Positions 1 to 8,299 of a stretch of 64,000 nt of DNA are shown here, in pieces. The notes under the pieces were generated by a model that saw only the letters and a program-made list of their open reading frames with translations, had not been told where the DNA came from and ran no database searches. The stretch comes from CBDBCU01 sp965203435. Its GTDB lineage: Bacteria > Chloroflexota > Dehalococcoidia > Lucifugimonadales > UBA3495. The stretch's first letter is position 1, and each line of letters opens with the position of its first letter. The position numbers were made by a program, and so were the translations under genes. The stretch spans positions 186,001 through 250,000 of the forward strand of contig CBDBCU010000006.1 in the NCBI GenBank assembly GCA_965203435.1, written 5' to 3'.

Positions 1-723
1 GTAGTCAGCTATGTAATGTCCTTCAACTTTTTCATCGGGGCCAGCTTGTGGGGATTCCTGTCGGCTCTGCTGATAACCCTGACCACCCGCAAGCGGAAAA
101 TCGGGGCCGACGCCGCCATCGGCATCGTCACCACGGCCAGTTTTGCCCTGGGCATTGCCCTGATCAGCCGGTTCAAGACCTTTACCCGCAGCTTTGACGC
201 CGCCCTGTTCGGCAACATCCTGGGGGTCGGCGGCGGCGATTTGATTGCCATTATTGCGGTAACGGCGGCGGTGCTGGTCATCCTGATTGTGGGCTACAAA
301 CTCTTTCTTTTTACCGCCTTTGAGCCGGAAGTGGCCGGCTTTTACGGCGTGTCCACCGGCTGGGTGGATACCATGTTTTCCCTGGCGTTGGCAGCGACGA
401 TCGTCGTTTCCATTCAGGTATTGGGGGTTACGATGATTGCGGCGGCCATCGTCATTCCGCCCATCATTGCCCGCCTGCTGACCGACAGTTTCCGCACCAT
501 GGCCCTGCTGGCCACGGCCATTGGCGCTTTTTGCGGATTGGGCGGCGTCTATCTCAGCTACTTTGTGGATGTATCCTCCGGAGCCAGCGTAGTGCTGTTC
601 TCCGCCCTGCTTTTTGGGCTGGCTCTGCTTTATGGCAGCCTGGGGGGACTGCTGCGCGGTTGGCCGCGGCGGCCGGCCGGATTGGGCCGCTTGTCCCGGG
701 GCCATTCGGACGCTTTCGACTGA
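1..723 (+). CDS. Metal ABC transporter permease (ABC-3 family), 5'-truncated by window edge
   Basis: The reading frame is open to the first base, so the true start lies outside the window; the internal ATG at 16 is not necessarily the start. The product is an integral membrane permease of the ZnuB/MntB (ABC-3) family, which moves Zn2+, Mn2+ or Fe2+ using a separate ATPase and a binding protein. Several long hydrophobic segments are visible, and the stretch VTMIAAAIVIPPIIARLLTD is typical of the family. The last ~20 residues are Arg/Gly/Pro-rich and non-membrane. The ATPase and binding protein would be expected upstream, outside the window. The next gene is a His-rich transporter, so a metal-handling locus is plausible. 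Metal specificity cannot be read from the sequence. Confidence 0.85.
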   Translation, partial: VVSYVMSFNFFIGASLWGFLSALLITLTTRKRKIGADAAIGIVTTASFALGIALISRFKTFTRSFDAALFGNILGVGGGDLIAIIAVTAAVLVILIVGYKLFLFTAFEPEVAGFYGVSTGWVDTMFSLALAATIVVSIQVLGVTMIAAAIVIPPIIARLLTDSFRTMALLATAIGAFCGLGGVYLSYFVDVSSGASVVLFSALLFGLALLYGSLGGLLRGWPRRPAGLGRLSRGHSDAFD

Positions 724-749
724 CCCGGTACGCTTACCGGAGGTTGCCC

Positions 750-776
750 GCTCATCCTGAACTTGTCGAAGGATGA
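750..776 (+). repeat. Dispersed repeat family B, single copy
   Basis: One copy of a short dispersed sequence with core CATCCTGAACTTGTYGAAGG, here with TCGAAGG in place of the usual TTGAAGG. Other copies lie near 16.15, 21.06, 22.1-22.2, 42.76, 42.88, 50.84, 50.97 and 61.71 kb. It sits just downstream of the permease stop codon. Confidence 0.85.
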
Positions 777-880
777 ATACCCGGCAACCGAACCGGCCCG
801 GCCCGGCGGCTTACCGCTATTTTCCCGGCGTGTGTTAAACTAGGGCAGTTTCCGGCGGCTTACCCGGCAAACCCGGCCTT

Positions 881-910
881 AACCGGTCAAGACCGGTCTC
901 AATCGGTTCG
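881..910 (+). promoter_or_regulatory. Three 10-bp direct repeats before the His-rich MFS gene
   Basis: Three consecutive 10-base units (AACCGGTCAA, GACCGGTCTC, AATCGGTTCG) lie directly upstream of the ribosome binding site of the MFS gene. Helical-turn spacing is compatible with an operator, but this is inference. No clear -35/-10 pair was found here. Confidence 0.3.
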
Positions 911-927
911 GGAAAGGGAGCGGATTT

Positions 928-2442
928 ATGGCCCATTCGCATCACCATCACGGGCAGTTGCAACCCACGGCGGAACACACCGGCATCCGCCGCGGCGCGG
1001 CCTTTATCATCGGCGGCCTGACCGGCGGTCACGGCGTCTTTCACTGGCTGACCCAGAGTTTTATCGTGGTGCTGCCGGAGGTGCGGGATGCCCTGCTGGG
1101 CGGCAGCGTATTAGCGGTCAACAGCATCCAGACCACCCGGGAAATTGCCTCCGGCGTGGTTTCCCTGCCCGGCGGGGTGTTGACCGATGCCCTGCGCCGC
1201 TATTGGGGCTGGGTGATGGCGGTCTGTATGGCCCTCTTTGGCGTCGGCTGGATGCTGATGGCCGCCGGCGGCTGGGCGGTGCCGGGCAGTTCCTGGTTCA
1301 CTCAACAGCAGATCGCCGCCGCGGAAACCACTACTTCCCTGAATGTGGCCGGCTATATCCTGCTGATTTCAGGAATGGCCGTGGTAGGAATGGCGGCCTC
1401 GTTCTGGCATTTGCCGGCGGTGGCGGCCTTATCCTCCCAATTCAGCCACCGCCGAGCCTCGGTACTGTCCTTCCACGGCGTCGGCGGCAATGTGGGCGAT
1501 GTTATCGGCCCGGTGCTGACCGGCCTGCTGCTGGCGACCTTGACCTGGCAGGCCATCATCACTATCTATGCCGCCGTGCCGATTTTCCTGGCCTTTCTGG
1601 TCTTTTGGGCCTTTCGGGACATTGGGCAGCGGGCGCAAGCCGCCGCTACCGCCGCCGGCCAATCCTCCCGGACGATGCGGAATCAGTTGGCGGAAACCCG
1701 GCTGCTGATTGGCAATCCCCGGGTTTGGGGCATAACGATGGTGGCCGGCCTGCGGGGAATGGCTTACCTGGGCTTTATCACCATCCTGCCGCAATACCTG
1801 GCCGATGAATTGGGCTTGACGGTAAAGGAGGGCGGCGGCTTTGAGAACCTCTTTTTCCGGGGATCCCTGATTGGCTTGCTGGTACTGGTAGGCATCTTTG
1901 CCAGCCCGGTGATGGGCTATTTGTCCGACCGCTACGGCCGCAAGCGGGTGCTGCTGCCGGGGATGGGCGTGCTGGCCCTGTTGACCCTGCTGATGGCTTT
2001 CGGCGGCGACAACATCGTGATAATGACCATTCTGCTGGGCGGATTGGGCTTGTTTCTCTACAGCGACCAGCCCATTTTGACCGCCGCGGCGATGGATATT
2101 GTGCGGGAAGGGACGGCGGCCACGACTTTGGGTTTGCTGTCCACGGCCCGGTTCATATTCAGCGCCGCCTCGCCGCTGATTGCCGCTTGGCTGTATGTGC
2201 AGAACTCCGATTATATTTTCTACTACACCGCCGGCTTGTATGCCCTGGCTATCGTTATTCTGGCGTTGCTGCGTCTGCCGCGGCCGGCGGCAGCGGGCGG
2301 TAGTGGTCATGGTCACGGCGATGGTGGCGGTCAGCACGGCCACGGCGGCGGCCATGCGCCCGCCGGGGAAACGGCTGGGGATGCCGGCTCGGCTACCGAC
2401 TCTCCCGAGGGGCCGGGCCACGGTCACCGGCACAACCACTAG
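928..2442 (+). CDS. MFS transporter with His-rich termini
   Basis: A 504-residue major facilitator, resembling the fosmidomycin-resistance/multidrug branch, with about twelve hydrophobic segments. The MFS loop motif is seen as GYLSDRYGRKRVL in the middle of the protein. The N-terminus reads MAHSHHHHGQ, and the last ~50 residues are a Gly/His repeat (GHGHGDGGGQHGHGGGH, ending GHGHRHNH). Such tails bind Zn2+, Ni2+ or Co2+ in other transporters. With the metal permease gene immediately upstream, metal export or metal-gated transport is a reasonable inference, but the MFS fold alone does not prove it. The ATG is preceded by GGGAAAGGGAGCGG, a good ribosome binding site. Confidence 0.85.
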   Translation: MAHSHHHHGQLQPTAEHTGIRRGAAFIIGGLTGGHGVFHWLTQSFIVVLPEVRDALLGGSVLAVNSIQTTREIASGVVSLPGGVLTDALRRYWGWVMAVCMALFGVGWMLMAAGGWAVPGSSWFTQQQIAAAETTTSLNVAGYILLISGMAVVGMAASFWHLPAVAALSSQFSHRRASVLSFHGVGGNVGDVIGPVLTGLLLATLTWQAIITIYAAVPIFLAFLVFWAFRDIGQRAQAAATAAGQSSRTMRNQLAETRLLIGNPRVWGITMVAGLRGMAYLGFITILPQYLADELGLTVKEGGGFENLFFRGSLIGLLVLVGIFASPVMGYLSDRYGRKRVLLPGMGVLALLTLLMAFGGDNIVIMTILLGGLGLFLYSDQPILTAAAMDIVREGTAATTLGLLSTARFIFSAASPLIAAWLYVQNSDYIFYYTAGLYALAIVILALLRLPRPAAAGGSGHGHGDGGGQHGHGGGHAPAGETAGDAGSATDSPEGPGHGHRHNH

Positions 2443-2465
2443 ACTCCGGTCAAGGGCGGTTAGTT

Positions 2466-4334
2466 GTGAATTGCGCTGACTGCGGGCAAGGAGTGGCGGC
2501 GGCGGACAACTTTTGCCGCCATTGCGGCATAGCCCTGGACCATAGCCCGGAGAACGCCGCCGGCCTGCCGGCGGTAGTGGCCGCTTTGCAAGGGGAAGTG
2601 GCCCGGCTGTACCAGCGGGTCGCGGCTCTGGAGGCCGGCCAAGCTCCGCCGCCGCAGGTATCCCCGGCCGCCGGGCCGGCAAGGCTCCATCCCGTTGCCC
2701 CGGCCGCCGCCGGCGGGCCGGGCGGTTTCAGCGGCCGGCTGCGGGCTATGGATTGGGAGTGGCTGCTGGGCGGCAACTGGCTGGCCCGGGTGGGCATCCT
2801 GGCAGTGGTACTGGGCCTGGCCTTTTTCCTGAAACTGGCCTTTGACAACGACTGGATTGGCGAAACCGGTCGGGTCGTCCTGGGCTTGCTGGTCGGCAGC
2901 GGGCTGCTGGGCGGCGGCGAATACTGGCGGCGTAAGTATGCGGTCTGGGCCCAGGCTTTGACCGGCGGCGGGATTGCCATCCTCTATCTGTCCGTCTTTG
3001 CCGCCTTTGGCCTGTATGGGCTGATACCGCCCTTGCCGGCCCTGGGCTTTTTCCTGCTGGTGACTTTGACCGCCGCCGGGTTGGCCCTGCGCTACGAAGC
3101 CCGGGCTATCGCCGTGCTGGGCATCCTGGGCGGCTTTGCCGCGCCCTTAATGCTGGCGGAAGGGCTGCCCGACCAGCGCATCCTGCTGGCCTATGTGCTG
3201 CTGCTGGATTTGGGCGTATTGGCCCTGGCGACTTTCCGCAACTGGCGGTGGCTCACCCTGCTGGGACTGGTCGGATCCCTGCTGCTGTTCGGGTTCTGGC
3301 AGGCCGAACTTTCCCCCGGCTTGCTACTGTCCCAAGTTGCCTTGACGATTATTTTCCTGATCTTCGTCGGGGCTACCACCCTGTTTCATCTGCTCTGGCG
3401 GCGGCCGCCGGGAGCCCTTGACCAAGGGCTGATGACCTTGAACGCGGCGGCTTATTACGGCATCAGCTACGGGCTGCTGCGTGCGGACTGGCGGGACTGG
3501 ATGGGCGGCTTTACCCTGCTGCTGGCGGCCTTTTACGGACTGCTGGGTTACGCCATAATCCAACGGCATCAGGAACAGATAAGGCTCAGCCTTTTTGCCG
3601 TGGGCATTGCCCTGGTTTTGCTGACCGTTGCCGTGCCGGTACAGCTGCGCGGCCCCTGGATCAGCGTGGCCTGGGCCGCCGAGGCGGCGGCGCTGGTGTG
3701 GCTGTCTTTCCTGCTGGATATGCGGCCGCTGCGCTGGTTCGGGATGGCCTTGCTGGCCCTGCTGACGGCGCAACTAGTGCTGTTCCACACCATCTCGTTG
3801 GATTCCCTGGAAACTTACCGATTCCTGCTCAATGAACGGGTATTGGCCTTTGGCGGCGGCATTGCGGCAATGTATCTGGCGGCCTATATCCTGTGGCGGG
3901 AACAAGGGCGGGAACGGGAAAGCGGCGGCCCGGCGGCGGAAAGGTTTTTCCCGCTGATACTGCTGGCGGCCGCCAACTTCCTGTCCCTGTATGTATTGAG
4001 CGTCGAGGTTTTCGAGGCTTTTTACTTCGGCTATTTTGCCTTGCCCGAAAGCATTGCCGGCAATGTTACCAGCCTGGCTTTGAGTATCCTGTGGGCCGGC
4101 TACGCCGCCATCCTGATAATCCTGGGCATCGTGCGCCGCAATCGCTGGATACGCATTGCCGGCTTGGGATTGCTGGCAATTCCGGTTATCAAGCTCTTTG
4201 CCTTTGACGCCTTTGCGATGGAGCGGGAGTATCGGGTAGCCGCCTTTATCATTCTGGGGATAATGCTGCTGGCCGGCGGTTTCCTTTATCAGCGCTACCG
4301 CCGGCTGATCCGGGGGTTCTTGCTAGATGATTAG
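2466..4334 (+). CDS. DUF2339 polytopic membrane protein with N-terminal zinc ribbon
   Basis: A 622-residue protein. Residues 1-25 form a zinc-ribbon knuckle pair (CADC and CRHC). A short predicted coiled-coil/linker rich in Pro and Ala follows, then from about residue 100 some 15-18 closely packed hydrophobic segments. The overall design matches DUF2339 membrane proteins, whose function is unknown. The start is GTG or ATG-like at 2466, shortly after the MFS stop. The next gene (DUF3999) overlaps by 8 bases, so translation is likely coupled. The DUF2339-DUF3999 pairing is known in Pseudomonas and other genera and supports both calls. Confidence 0.8.
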   Translation: MNCADCGQGVAAADNFCRHCGIALDHSPENAAGLPAVVAALQGEVARLYQRVAALEAGQAPPPQVSPAAGPARLHPVAPAAAGGPGGFSGRLRAMDWEWLLGGNWLARVGILAVVLGLAFFLKLAFDNDWIGETGRVVLGLLVGSGLLGGGEYWRRKYAVWAQALTGGGIAILYLSVFAAFGLYGLIPPLPALGFFLLVTLTAAGLALRYEARAIAVLGILGGFAAPLMLAEGLPDQRILLAYVLLLDLGVLALATFRNWRWLTLLGLVGSLLLFGFWQAELSPGLLLSQVALTIIFLIFVGATTLFHLLWRRPPGALDQGLMTLNAAAYYGISYGLLRADWRDWMGGFTLLLAAFYGLLGYAIIQRHQEQIRLSLFAVGIALVLLTVAVPVQLRGPWISVAWAAEAAALVWLSFLLDMRPLRWFGMALLALLTAQLVLFHTISLDSLETYRFLLNERVLAFGGGIAAMYLAAYILWREQGRERESGGPAAERFFPLILLAAANFLSLYVLSVEVFEAFYFGYFALPESIAGNVTSLALSILWAGYAAILIILGIVRRNRWIRIAGLGLLAIPVIKLFAFDAFAMEREYRVAAFIILGIMLLAGGFLYQRYRRLIRGFLLDD

Positions 4335-5688
4335 CCCTGACCGCCGCCGGCTTTGGTTCGGCAAGTTGATTATCCTGTCGCTGTTGACGGCAACGGCGGC
4401 CGCCGCCGCGCTGCCGGCTTTCCGCGCCGCCGCCGACTTTGCCTTGGCGGAATGGCAATACTACAAGCCGCTGGCCCTGCCGCCGGAGCTGACCGCCGGG
4501 CAACTGGCGGCGGCGACTCTTGACCGGGAAGTGTTTCAGTCGGCGGCCGCCGCCGGCCGGCCCGATTTGCCCCCCTTGCGGGATTTGCGGGTTATCCGGG
4601 ACGATGGAACGGAAGTTCCTTACCAGTTGCGGATTGCGGACGGCCGGGCGGAACGGGAAACGGCGCCGGCGCAAATCCGCGACTTGGGCCATTTGCCCGG
4701 TCAATACACCAGTTTTATCGCCGACTTGGGCGCGGGCGGCGTCCGGCATAATGAAGTGGAAATCTTTACCGATTCCGCTACTTTCGGCCGGGAAACGATG
4801 GTGGAGGCCCGGAGGGATGATGCCGCCGCTTGGGCGGTCTTGCAGGAGGGCGCGGAAATTTTTGATTTTACCGTGGCAGAACGGGATTTCGCCGCCCGCC
4901 ATACCCGCATCCGCTACCCGGAAAGCACCGCCCGCTACCTGCGCGTCCGCATAATCAACGGCAGCGCCGAGCCGCTGAACATCACCGGAGCCGCCGTATC
5001 CCGGGTTCGGGAAAGGGCAGAGCAGGAAATGGACTACCGGCCGGCGGTAGTCCGCCGGGGCGAGGATGCCGCCGCCCGGGCCACGATAGTAACCCTGGAC
5101 TTGGGCGGCCCCGGCATCCCGACCGGCCGCTTGTCTTTCCATACGCCGGCCGCCAACTTCCACCGGGACACCCGGATTGCGGGCAGCGATGACGGCAATC
5201 GCTGGGACGAGCTGAACGCGGCGGCGGCGGTCTATCGCTACAGTACGCCCAATTTCAGCGACAGCCGCCGGGAAATAAATTACCCGGAAAGCCGTTACCG
5301 CTACTATCGGTTGACGGTGGAAAATGGCGATGACCTGCCTTTGCCGTTAGAGGATATAACGCTGCACGGCTTGGCGCGGCGGGTGATTTTCCCGGCGGAG
5401 CCCGGCGTCAGTTATGCCCTCTATTACGGCAATCCGGCGGCGCGGCAACCGTCTTACGAACTGGAACGCTTGGCGGCCTGGTTGGAAACCGAGGACTTGC
5501 CAATGGCGGCCTTGGGGGCGCAGCAGGCCAACCCGGCTTTTACCGGCCACCGCTTGCCGCTGACCGAGCGTTACCCTTGGCTGATTACGGCGGCCGTGGC
5601 GGCGGCGGCCCTGGTCTTGGCGGCGCTGCTGTATGGGGTAGTCCGGCAGGCCCGGGGCCGGCTGCGGCCGCCGGAAAACGGTTGCTGA
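4327..5688 (+). CDS. DUF3999 family secreted/anchored protein
   Basis: A 453-residue protein with an N-terminal signal/anchor sequence (hydrophobic from about residue 13 to 35). A long extracytoplasmic region contains repeated beta-rich discoidin-like stretches such as RYYRLTVENGDD. One C-terminal transmembrane helix (about residues 417-437) precedes a short basic tail. This topology matches DUF3999. The start ATG lies inside the end of the DUF2339 gene (ATGATTAG overlap), so the two are translationally coupled and probably form a membrane complex. A role in envelope polysaccharide or cell-surface processes has been guessed for such pairs, but nothing here proves it. Confidence 0.75.
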   Translation: MISPDRRRLWFGKLIILSLLTATAAAAALPAFRAAADFALAEWQYYKPLALPPELTAGQLAAATLDREVFQSAAAAGRPDLPPLRDLRVIRDDGTEVPYQLRIADGRAERETAPAQIRDLGHLPGQYTSFIADLGAGGVRHNEVEIFTDSATFGRETMVEARRDDAAAWAVLQEGAEIFDFTVAERDFAARHTRIRYPESTARYLRVRIINGSAEPLNITGAAVSRVRERAEQEMDYRPAVVRRGEDAAARATIVTLDLGGPGIPTGRLSFHTPAANFHRDTRIAGSDDGNRWDELNAAAAVYRYSTPNFSDSRREINYPESRYRYYRLTVENGDDLPLPLEDITLHGLARRVIFPAEPGVSYALYYGNPAARQPSYELERLAAWLETEDLPMAALGAQQANPAFTGHRLPLTERYPWLITAAVAAAALVLAALLYGVVRQARGRLRPPENGC

Positions 5689-5701
5689 ATATCCGCAGCG
5701 C

Positions 5702-5872
5702 CGGGCAATGGTCTATACTTGGCAACCTGCTTACTGTCCTTCCCGCGGCCCCTACCGTCCTTCCCGCGTAAGCGGGAATCCGGCAGCGGGACGGCAACGG
5801 GCGGGTCTTTTTAGTGCCGTTCTGGATTCCCGCTTACGCGGGAAGGACGGTAAGTAGATTGCCCTAATATCC
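5702..5872. repeat. Nested palindromic element, repeat family A
   Basis: The inner inverted repeat spans 5754-5781 and 5823-5852 (core TTCCCGCGTAAGCGGGAAT and its complement, each itself a hairpin). It is flanked by an outer left GGGCAATGGTCTATA (5702) and a right ATTGCCCTAATAT (about 5859). A truncated extra arm (CTGTCCTTCCCGCGGCCCCT) precedes the left arm. Related elements occur at 7.5, 8.4, 22.3, 62.5 and 63.8 kb. Confidence 0.8.
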
Positions 5873-5884
5873 GAGCATCCCCCC

Positions 5885-5913
5885 TTGCATTTGCCGGGCA
5901 ATTCGTGTATTAT
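5885..5913 (+). promoter_or_regulatory. Putative promoter of the leader RNA and anchored-protein gene
   Basis: A -10 box TATTAT (5908-5913) lies 17 bases downstream of a weak -35 TTGCAT (5885-5890). The predicted start of transcription (about 5919) coincides with the first base of the outer helix of the structured leader. Confidence 0.45.
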
Positions 5914-5918
5914 GCGGA

Positions 5919-6029
5919 TTGCGACGGTTACTCCTAGTTCCACTTACCCCGATCGTGGGCGGTTATTGCATCTGCGGGACACTCCTTGTCCCCTTGTGAA
6001 CCGCCCATGGATCTGGGTAACCGTCGCAA
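5919..6029 (+). ncRNA. Structured 5' leader with three nested helices
   Basis: An outer helix pairs 5919-5931 (TTGCGACGGTTAC) with 6017-6029, 13 bp and perfect. A middle helix pairs 5956-5964 (TGGGCGGTT) with 5999-6007, 9 bp and perfect, extended by GATC/GATC with one bulge. An inner hairpin pairs GGGAC (5976-5980) with GTCCC (5988-5992). The leader ends 35 bases before the TTG start of the downstream gene. It could be a regulatory RNA, a protein-binding site or a small palindromic element. No known riboswitch class was recognised. Confidence 0.5.
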
Positions 6030-6064
6030 GTGACCCGAATCCGGTGCAGCAAGGGGGCTTTATT

Positions 6065-6490
6065 TTGCTCAAGAAACTCGGTATTGGATGCGGCGGGCTG
6101 TTGGCGGTCATCATTGTCATCGCGGTCATCGTTATGGTCTCCAGCAGTGGGGGCAATGGCGGCGGGGCGCCGGAGGAAGCCGCAACGCCGCCGCTGGCGG
6201 TGGACGCCACCACGGTCTGGGACGACTACCAGGCCAACGAAACCCGGGCCAACGCCCAATACAAGGAAAAGTGGCTCCAGGTCACTTTGCCTACGATCAG
6301 CGAGATCGAATCGGACGGCAAGGTTCGGATGGATGTGGACGAGTTCGGGTTTAATCACATTGAACTCGACTTCCGGGACGACAGCGATGTCATCGACTTA
6401 AGCCCGGGCCGGCCCATCACGGCGGTTTGCCAATTGTCCGGCTTTGAGTTGGACAGCTGGTTGAACTTCCACAACTGCCGCTGGCCTTAG
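6065..6490 (+). CDS. Small membrane-anchored protein with tRNA_anti-like (OB-fold) domain
   Basis: The reading frame extends upstream to 5885, but that part encodes no plausible protein and overlaps the folded leader. TTG at 6065 is preferred because AAGGGGG lies 8 bases upstream. The resulting 141-residue protein has an N-terminal transmembrane segment (GCGGLLAVIIVIAVIVMV) and a short Gly/Ser linker. The soluble domain begins around DATTVWDDYQANETRANAQY, the signature of tRNA_anti-like OB-fold domains found in many small secreted proteins. Two Cys near the C-terminus could form a disulfide outside the cell. The function is unknown. Confidence 0.65.
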   Translation: MLKKLGIGCGGLLAVIIVIAVIVMVSSSGGNGGGAPEEAATPPLAVDATTVWDDYQANETRANAQYKEKWLQVTLPTISEIESDGKVRMDVDEFGFNHIELDFRDDSDVIDLSPGRPITAVCQLSGFELDSWLNFHNCRWP

Positions 6491-6501
6491 GGCAGAAATA
6501 A

Positions 6502-6531
6502 ACCGGGGCCGGTTCGCGCACCGGCCCCGGT
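6502..6531. terminator. Bidirectional hairpin between convergent genes
   Basis: A perfect 12-bp inverted repeat (ACCGGGGCCGGT, 6-base loop TCGCGC) lies between the convergent anchored-protein gene and the SDR gene. There is no T-run, so terminator function is inferred from position and stem strength. Confidence 0.6.
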
Positions 6532-6562
6532 CGGTCCATCCCGTAATAGGCCTCGGGCCGGG

Positions 6563-7381
6563 TCAGTAGAAAACGGCGCGGCCGACGCCGCCGCCGGCCG
6601 CAATCACTTCCCCGGTGACGGCCCACGCCTTATCCGAGGCCAGAAACGCGGTCAGGAAACCGATTTCCTCGGCTTCGATCATCCGGCAGATGGCATTGCC
6701 GCTGAGGGTGCCGGAGGCAAAATCCAGCATTTCCACATCCTGCGGGCGGATGCCCTGGCGGGCGGCCCGGGCCGCCAGCATTCCGGCGGTGCGCTCGGTG
6801 CGGGTCGTGCCGGGGTGGATGCAGTTGACGGTGATGCCGTACGGCCCCAGGTCAATGGACAGGGTTTTGGTCATGTGGACCAGGGCCACATTGCGGGCGC
6901 CGCCGCTGAGATTGCCGGCGTTGCGGGCATTGCCGCCGCTGATGTTGATGATGCGCCCCCAGCCCTGTTCCTTGAGCAGGGGAATGGCGGCCCGGGAGCA
7001 GCGCAAAGCCCCCACATACTTCACATCAAAATCGCTGAGCAGGGCATTCTCGTCCACTTCCTCAATGTAGCCCACGGCATTGGCCGAGCCGCCGGGCAGG
7101 GAAGCGCTGTTGACCACAATGTTCAGGCCGCCCAGCTGTTCCGCCGCCGCCGCCACGACCCGGTTCACCTGGTCGGTCTGGGTAACATCCAGCTGCATCG
7201 GGGTCACGGCCCGGCCGACGGCGTCGGAAATTTCCTGAGCCGTGGCGGACAACTGCTCCATGGAACGGGCGGCGATGACCAGATCGCAACCCTCCTCGGC
7301 CAGTACCCGGGCGATGGCCTTGCCAATGCCGCGGCCGCCGCCGGCCACCAGTGCTTTCTTGCCGGTCAATCCAAAATCCAT
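6563..7381 (-). CDS. SDR-family oxidoreductase lacking the catalytic Tyr-Lys pair
   Basis: A 272-residue short-chain dehydrogenase/reductase fold. The cofactor motif GGGRGIG is at residues 14-20, NSAS at 91-94 replaces NNAG, and the Ser-containing strand IINIS is at 144-148. The expected YxxxK helix reads GGARN: Gly160 replaces Tyr and Asn164 replaces Lys. The classical catalytic pair is therefore absent although the surrounding ALVHMTKTL matches active SDRs. The ATG at 7381 was chosen over an upstream in-frame start because GAGAGG precedes it and the SDR fold begins there. It may be a non-classical enzyme or a binding protein. It stands alone, convergent to the preceding gene. Confidence 0.8.
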   Translation of the reverse strand: MDFGLTGKKALVAGGGRGIGKAIARVLAEEGCDLVIAARSMEQLSATAQEISDAVGRAVTPMQLDVTQTDQVNRVVAAAAEQLGGLNIVVNSASLPGGSANAVGYIEEVDENALLSDFDVKYVGALRCSRAAIPLLKEQGWGRIINISGGNARNAGNLSGGARNVALVHMTKTLSIDLGPYGITVNCIHPGTTRTERTAGMLAARAARQGIRPQDVEMLDFASGTLSGNAICRMIEAEEIGFLTAFLASDKAWAVTGEVIAAGGGVGRAVFY

Positions 7382-7450
7382 TTGCCAACCTCTCTTTCGT
7401 TGCGGCCGCGGCCGCACAGAATAACCAAGACACCGGGCAACGCCGGGCCC

Positions 7451-7595
7451 GGGCAATAGCCTATACCGGATAACCCGCCTTGCCGTCCTTCTCGCTTGCT
7501 TACCGTCATTCCCGCGTAAGCGGGAATCCCGAAAGGTCGTTGACTACGGATTCCCGCCTGCGCGGGAATGACGGTATTTATATGCGACAGCCCAA
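7451..7595. repeat. Nested palindromic element, repeat family A
   Basis: Inner arms lie at 7502-7530 and 7548-7575 (TTCCCGCGTAAGCGGGAAT and a variant complement). They are preceded by GGGCAATAGCCTATACC, the outer sequence shared with the elements near 5.7, 8.3 and 62.4 kb. The element fills the gap between the VOC and SDR genes. Confidence 0.8.
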
Positions 7596-7632
7596 GCCGC
7601 GCCGCCGTTGCCGGCGAAACGCCGCCTTGGGC

Positions 7633-8202
7633 CTAGTCGCCCATATTGCGGACGGTGCCGCGATGGTAGCGGTCCACGGTGGTTTCCGGATCCCAATCCT
7701 CGGGAACCTGGGTAGCCCAGGGCGGCACCGGGTCGTCAAAGGTAAAGACAAAGTCCCGGTCGCCGCGGCCCCGCTTGAACAGTTCCTTGGAAGTGGGAAA
7801 CTCGTAGTAAATCTCCAGGCGATTGCCCTCGGAGTCGGCGAAATACATACTGCGCTGATTGGCGTGTTCCACCAGGCGATCCACCGCCACGCCGTGGCCG
7901 GTCAGGTGTTCGTAGGCGTCCCGCATATCGTCGTGGCTGTCCACCTTGATGGCGATATGGGCCACGCCCACCTGATTGCGCTCCGGGGCGTCGGCGGCGG
8001 TTTCCGGATCCTCGACCGGTTGCAGGTCAAAGACATGGCCCTCGGCCATATCCTCCCGGCCCAGGCTCATAAAGACCCCGCCGTGTTCCGGATCCTCCTC
8101 CTCGATGACGAAGCCCATCACCTCGGTATAGAACTTCTTGGCCCGGTCCATATCCCGAACCCGGACGGCGGCGTGGCCGATGCGGGAAAGTTTGATTGCC
8201 AT
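7633..8202 (-). CDS. VOC-family (glyoxalase/extradiol dioxygenase-like) protein
   Basis: A 189-residue protein with two beta-alpha-beta-beta-beta modules of the vicinal oxygen chelate fold. Likely metal ligands are His10 (RIGHAAV), a His in VAHIAIKV and the Glu in RLEIYYE, the usual His-His-Glu arrangement. The C-terminal ~40 residues are an extension of unknown role. The frame continues far upstream, but ATG at 8202 follows a strong GGAGGGGTCTT site and starts exactly at the fold. A promoter is visible upstream. Members include dioxygenases, glyoxalases and resistance proteins; the substrate cannot be told. Confidence 0.85.
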   Translation of the reverse strand: MAIKLSRIGHAAVRVRDMDRAKKFYTEVMGFVIEEEDPEHGGVFMSLGREDMAEGHVFDLQPVEDPETAADAPERNQVGVAHIAIKVDSHDDMRDAYEHLTGHGVAVDRLVEHANQRSMYFADSEGNRLEIYYEFPTSKELFKRGRGDRDFVFTFDDPVPPWATQVPEDWDPETTVDRYHRGTVRNMGD

Positions 8203-8244
8203 AAGACCCCTCCTTGCGGTCAGCAGTTGCGGATACCAGAGGCA

Positions 8245-8273
8245 ACTATAACCGGCATTGCTAGACTGGTCAA
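8245..8273 (-). promoter_or_regulatory. Sigma-70-type promoter of the VOC gene
   Basis: On the minus strand: TTGACC (8268-8273), 17-base spacer, TATAGT (8245-8250), with the gene start 43 bases further on. Confidence 0.65.
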
Positions 8274-8299
8274 TAGGCGGGCAGGCCGTTTTGTTGCCG

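Noticed and set aside
5754..5852. Possible rho-independent terminator at family A palindromes
   Set aside because: The arms are GC-rich but lack T-runs, and the same sequence recurs in unrelated gaps, including promoter regions. It is better described as a dispersed element.
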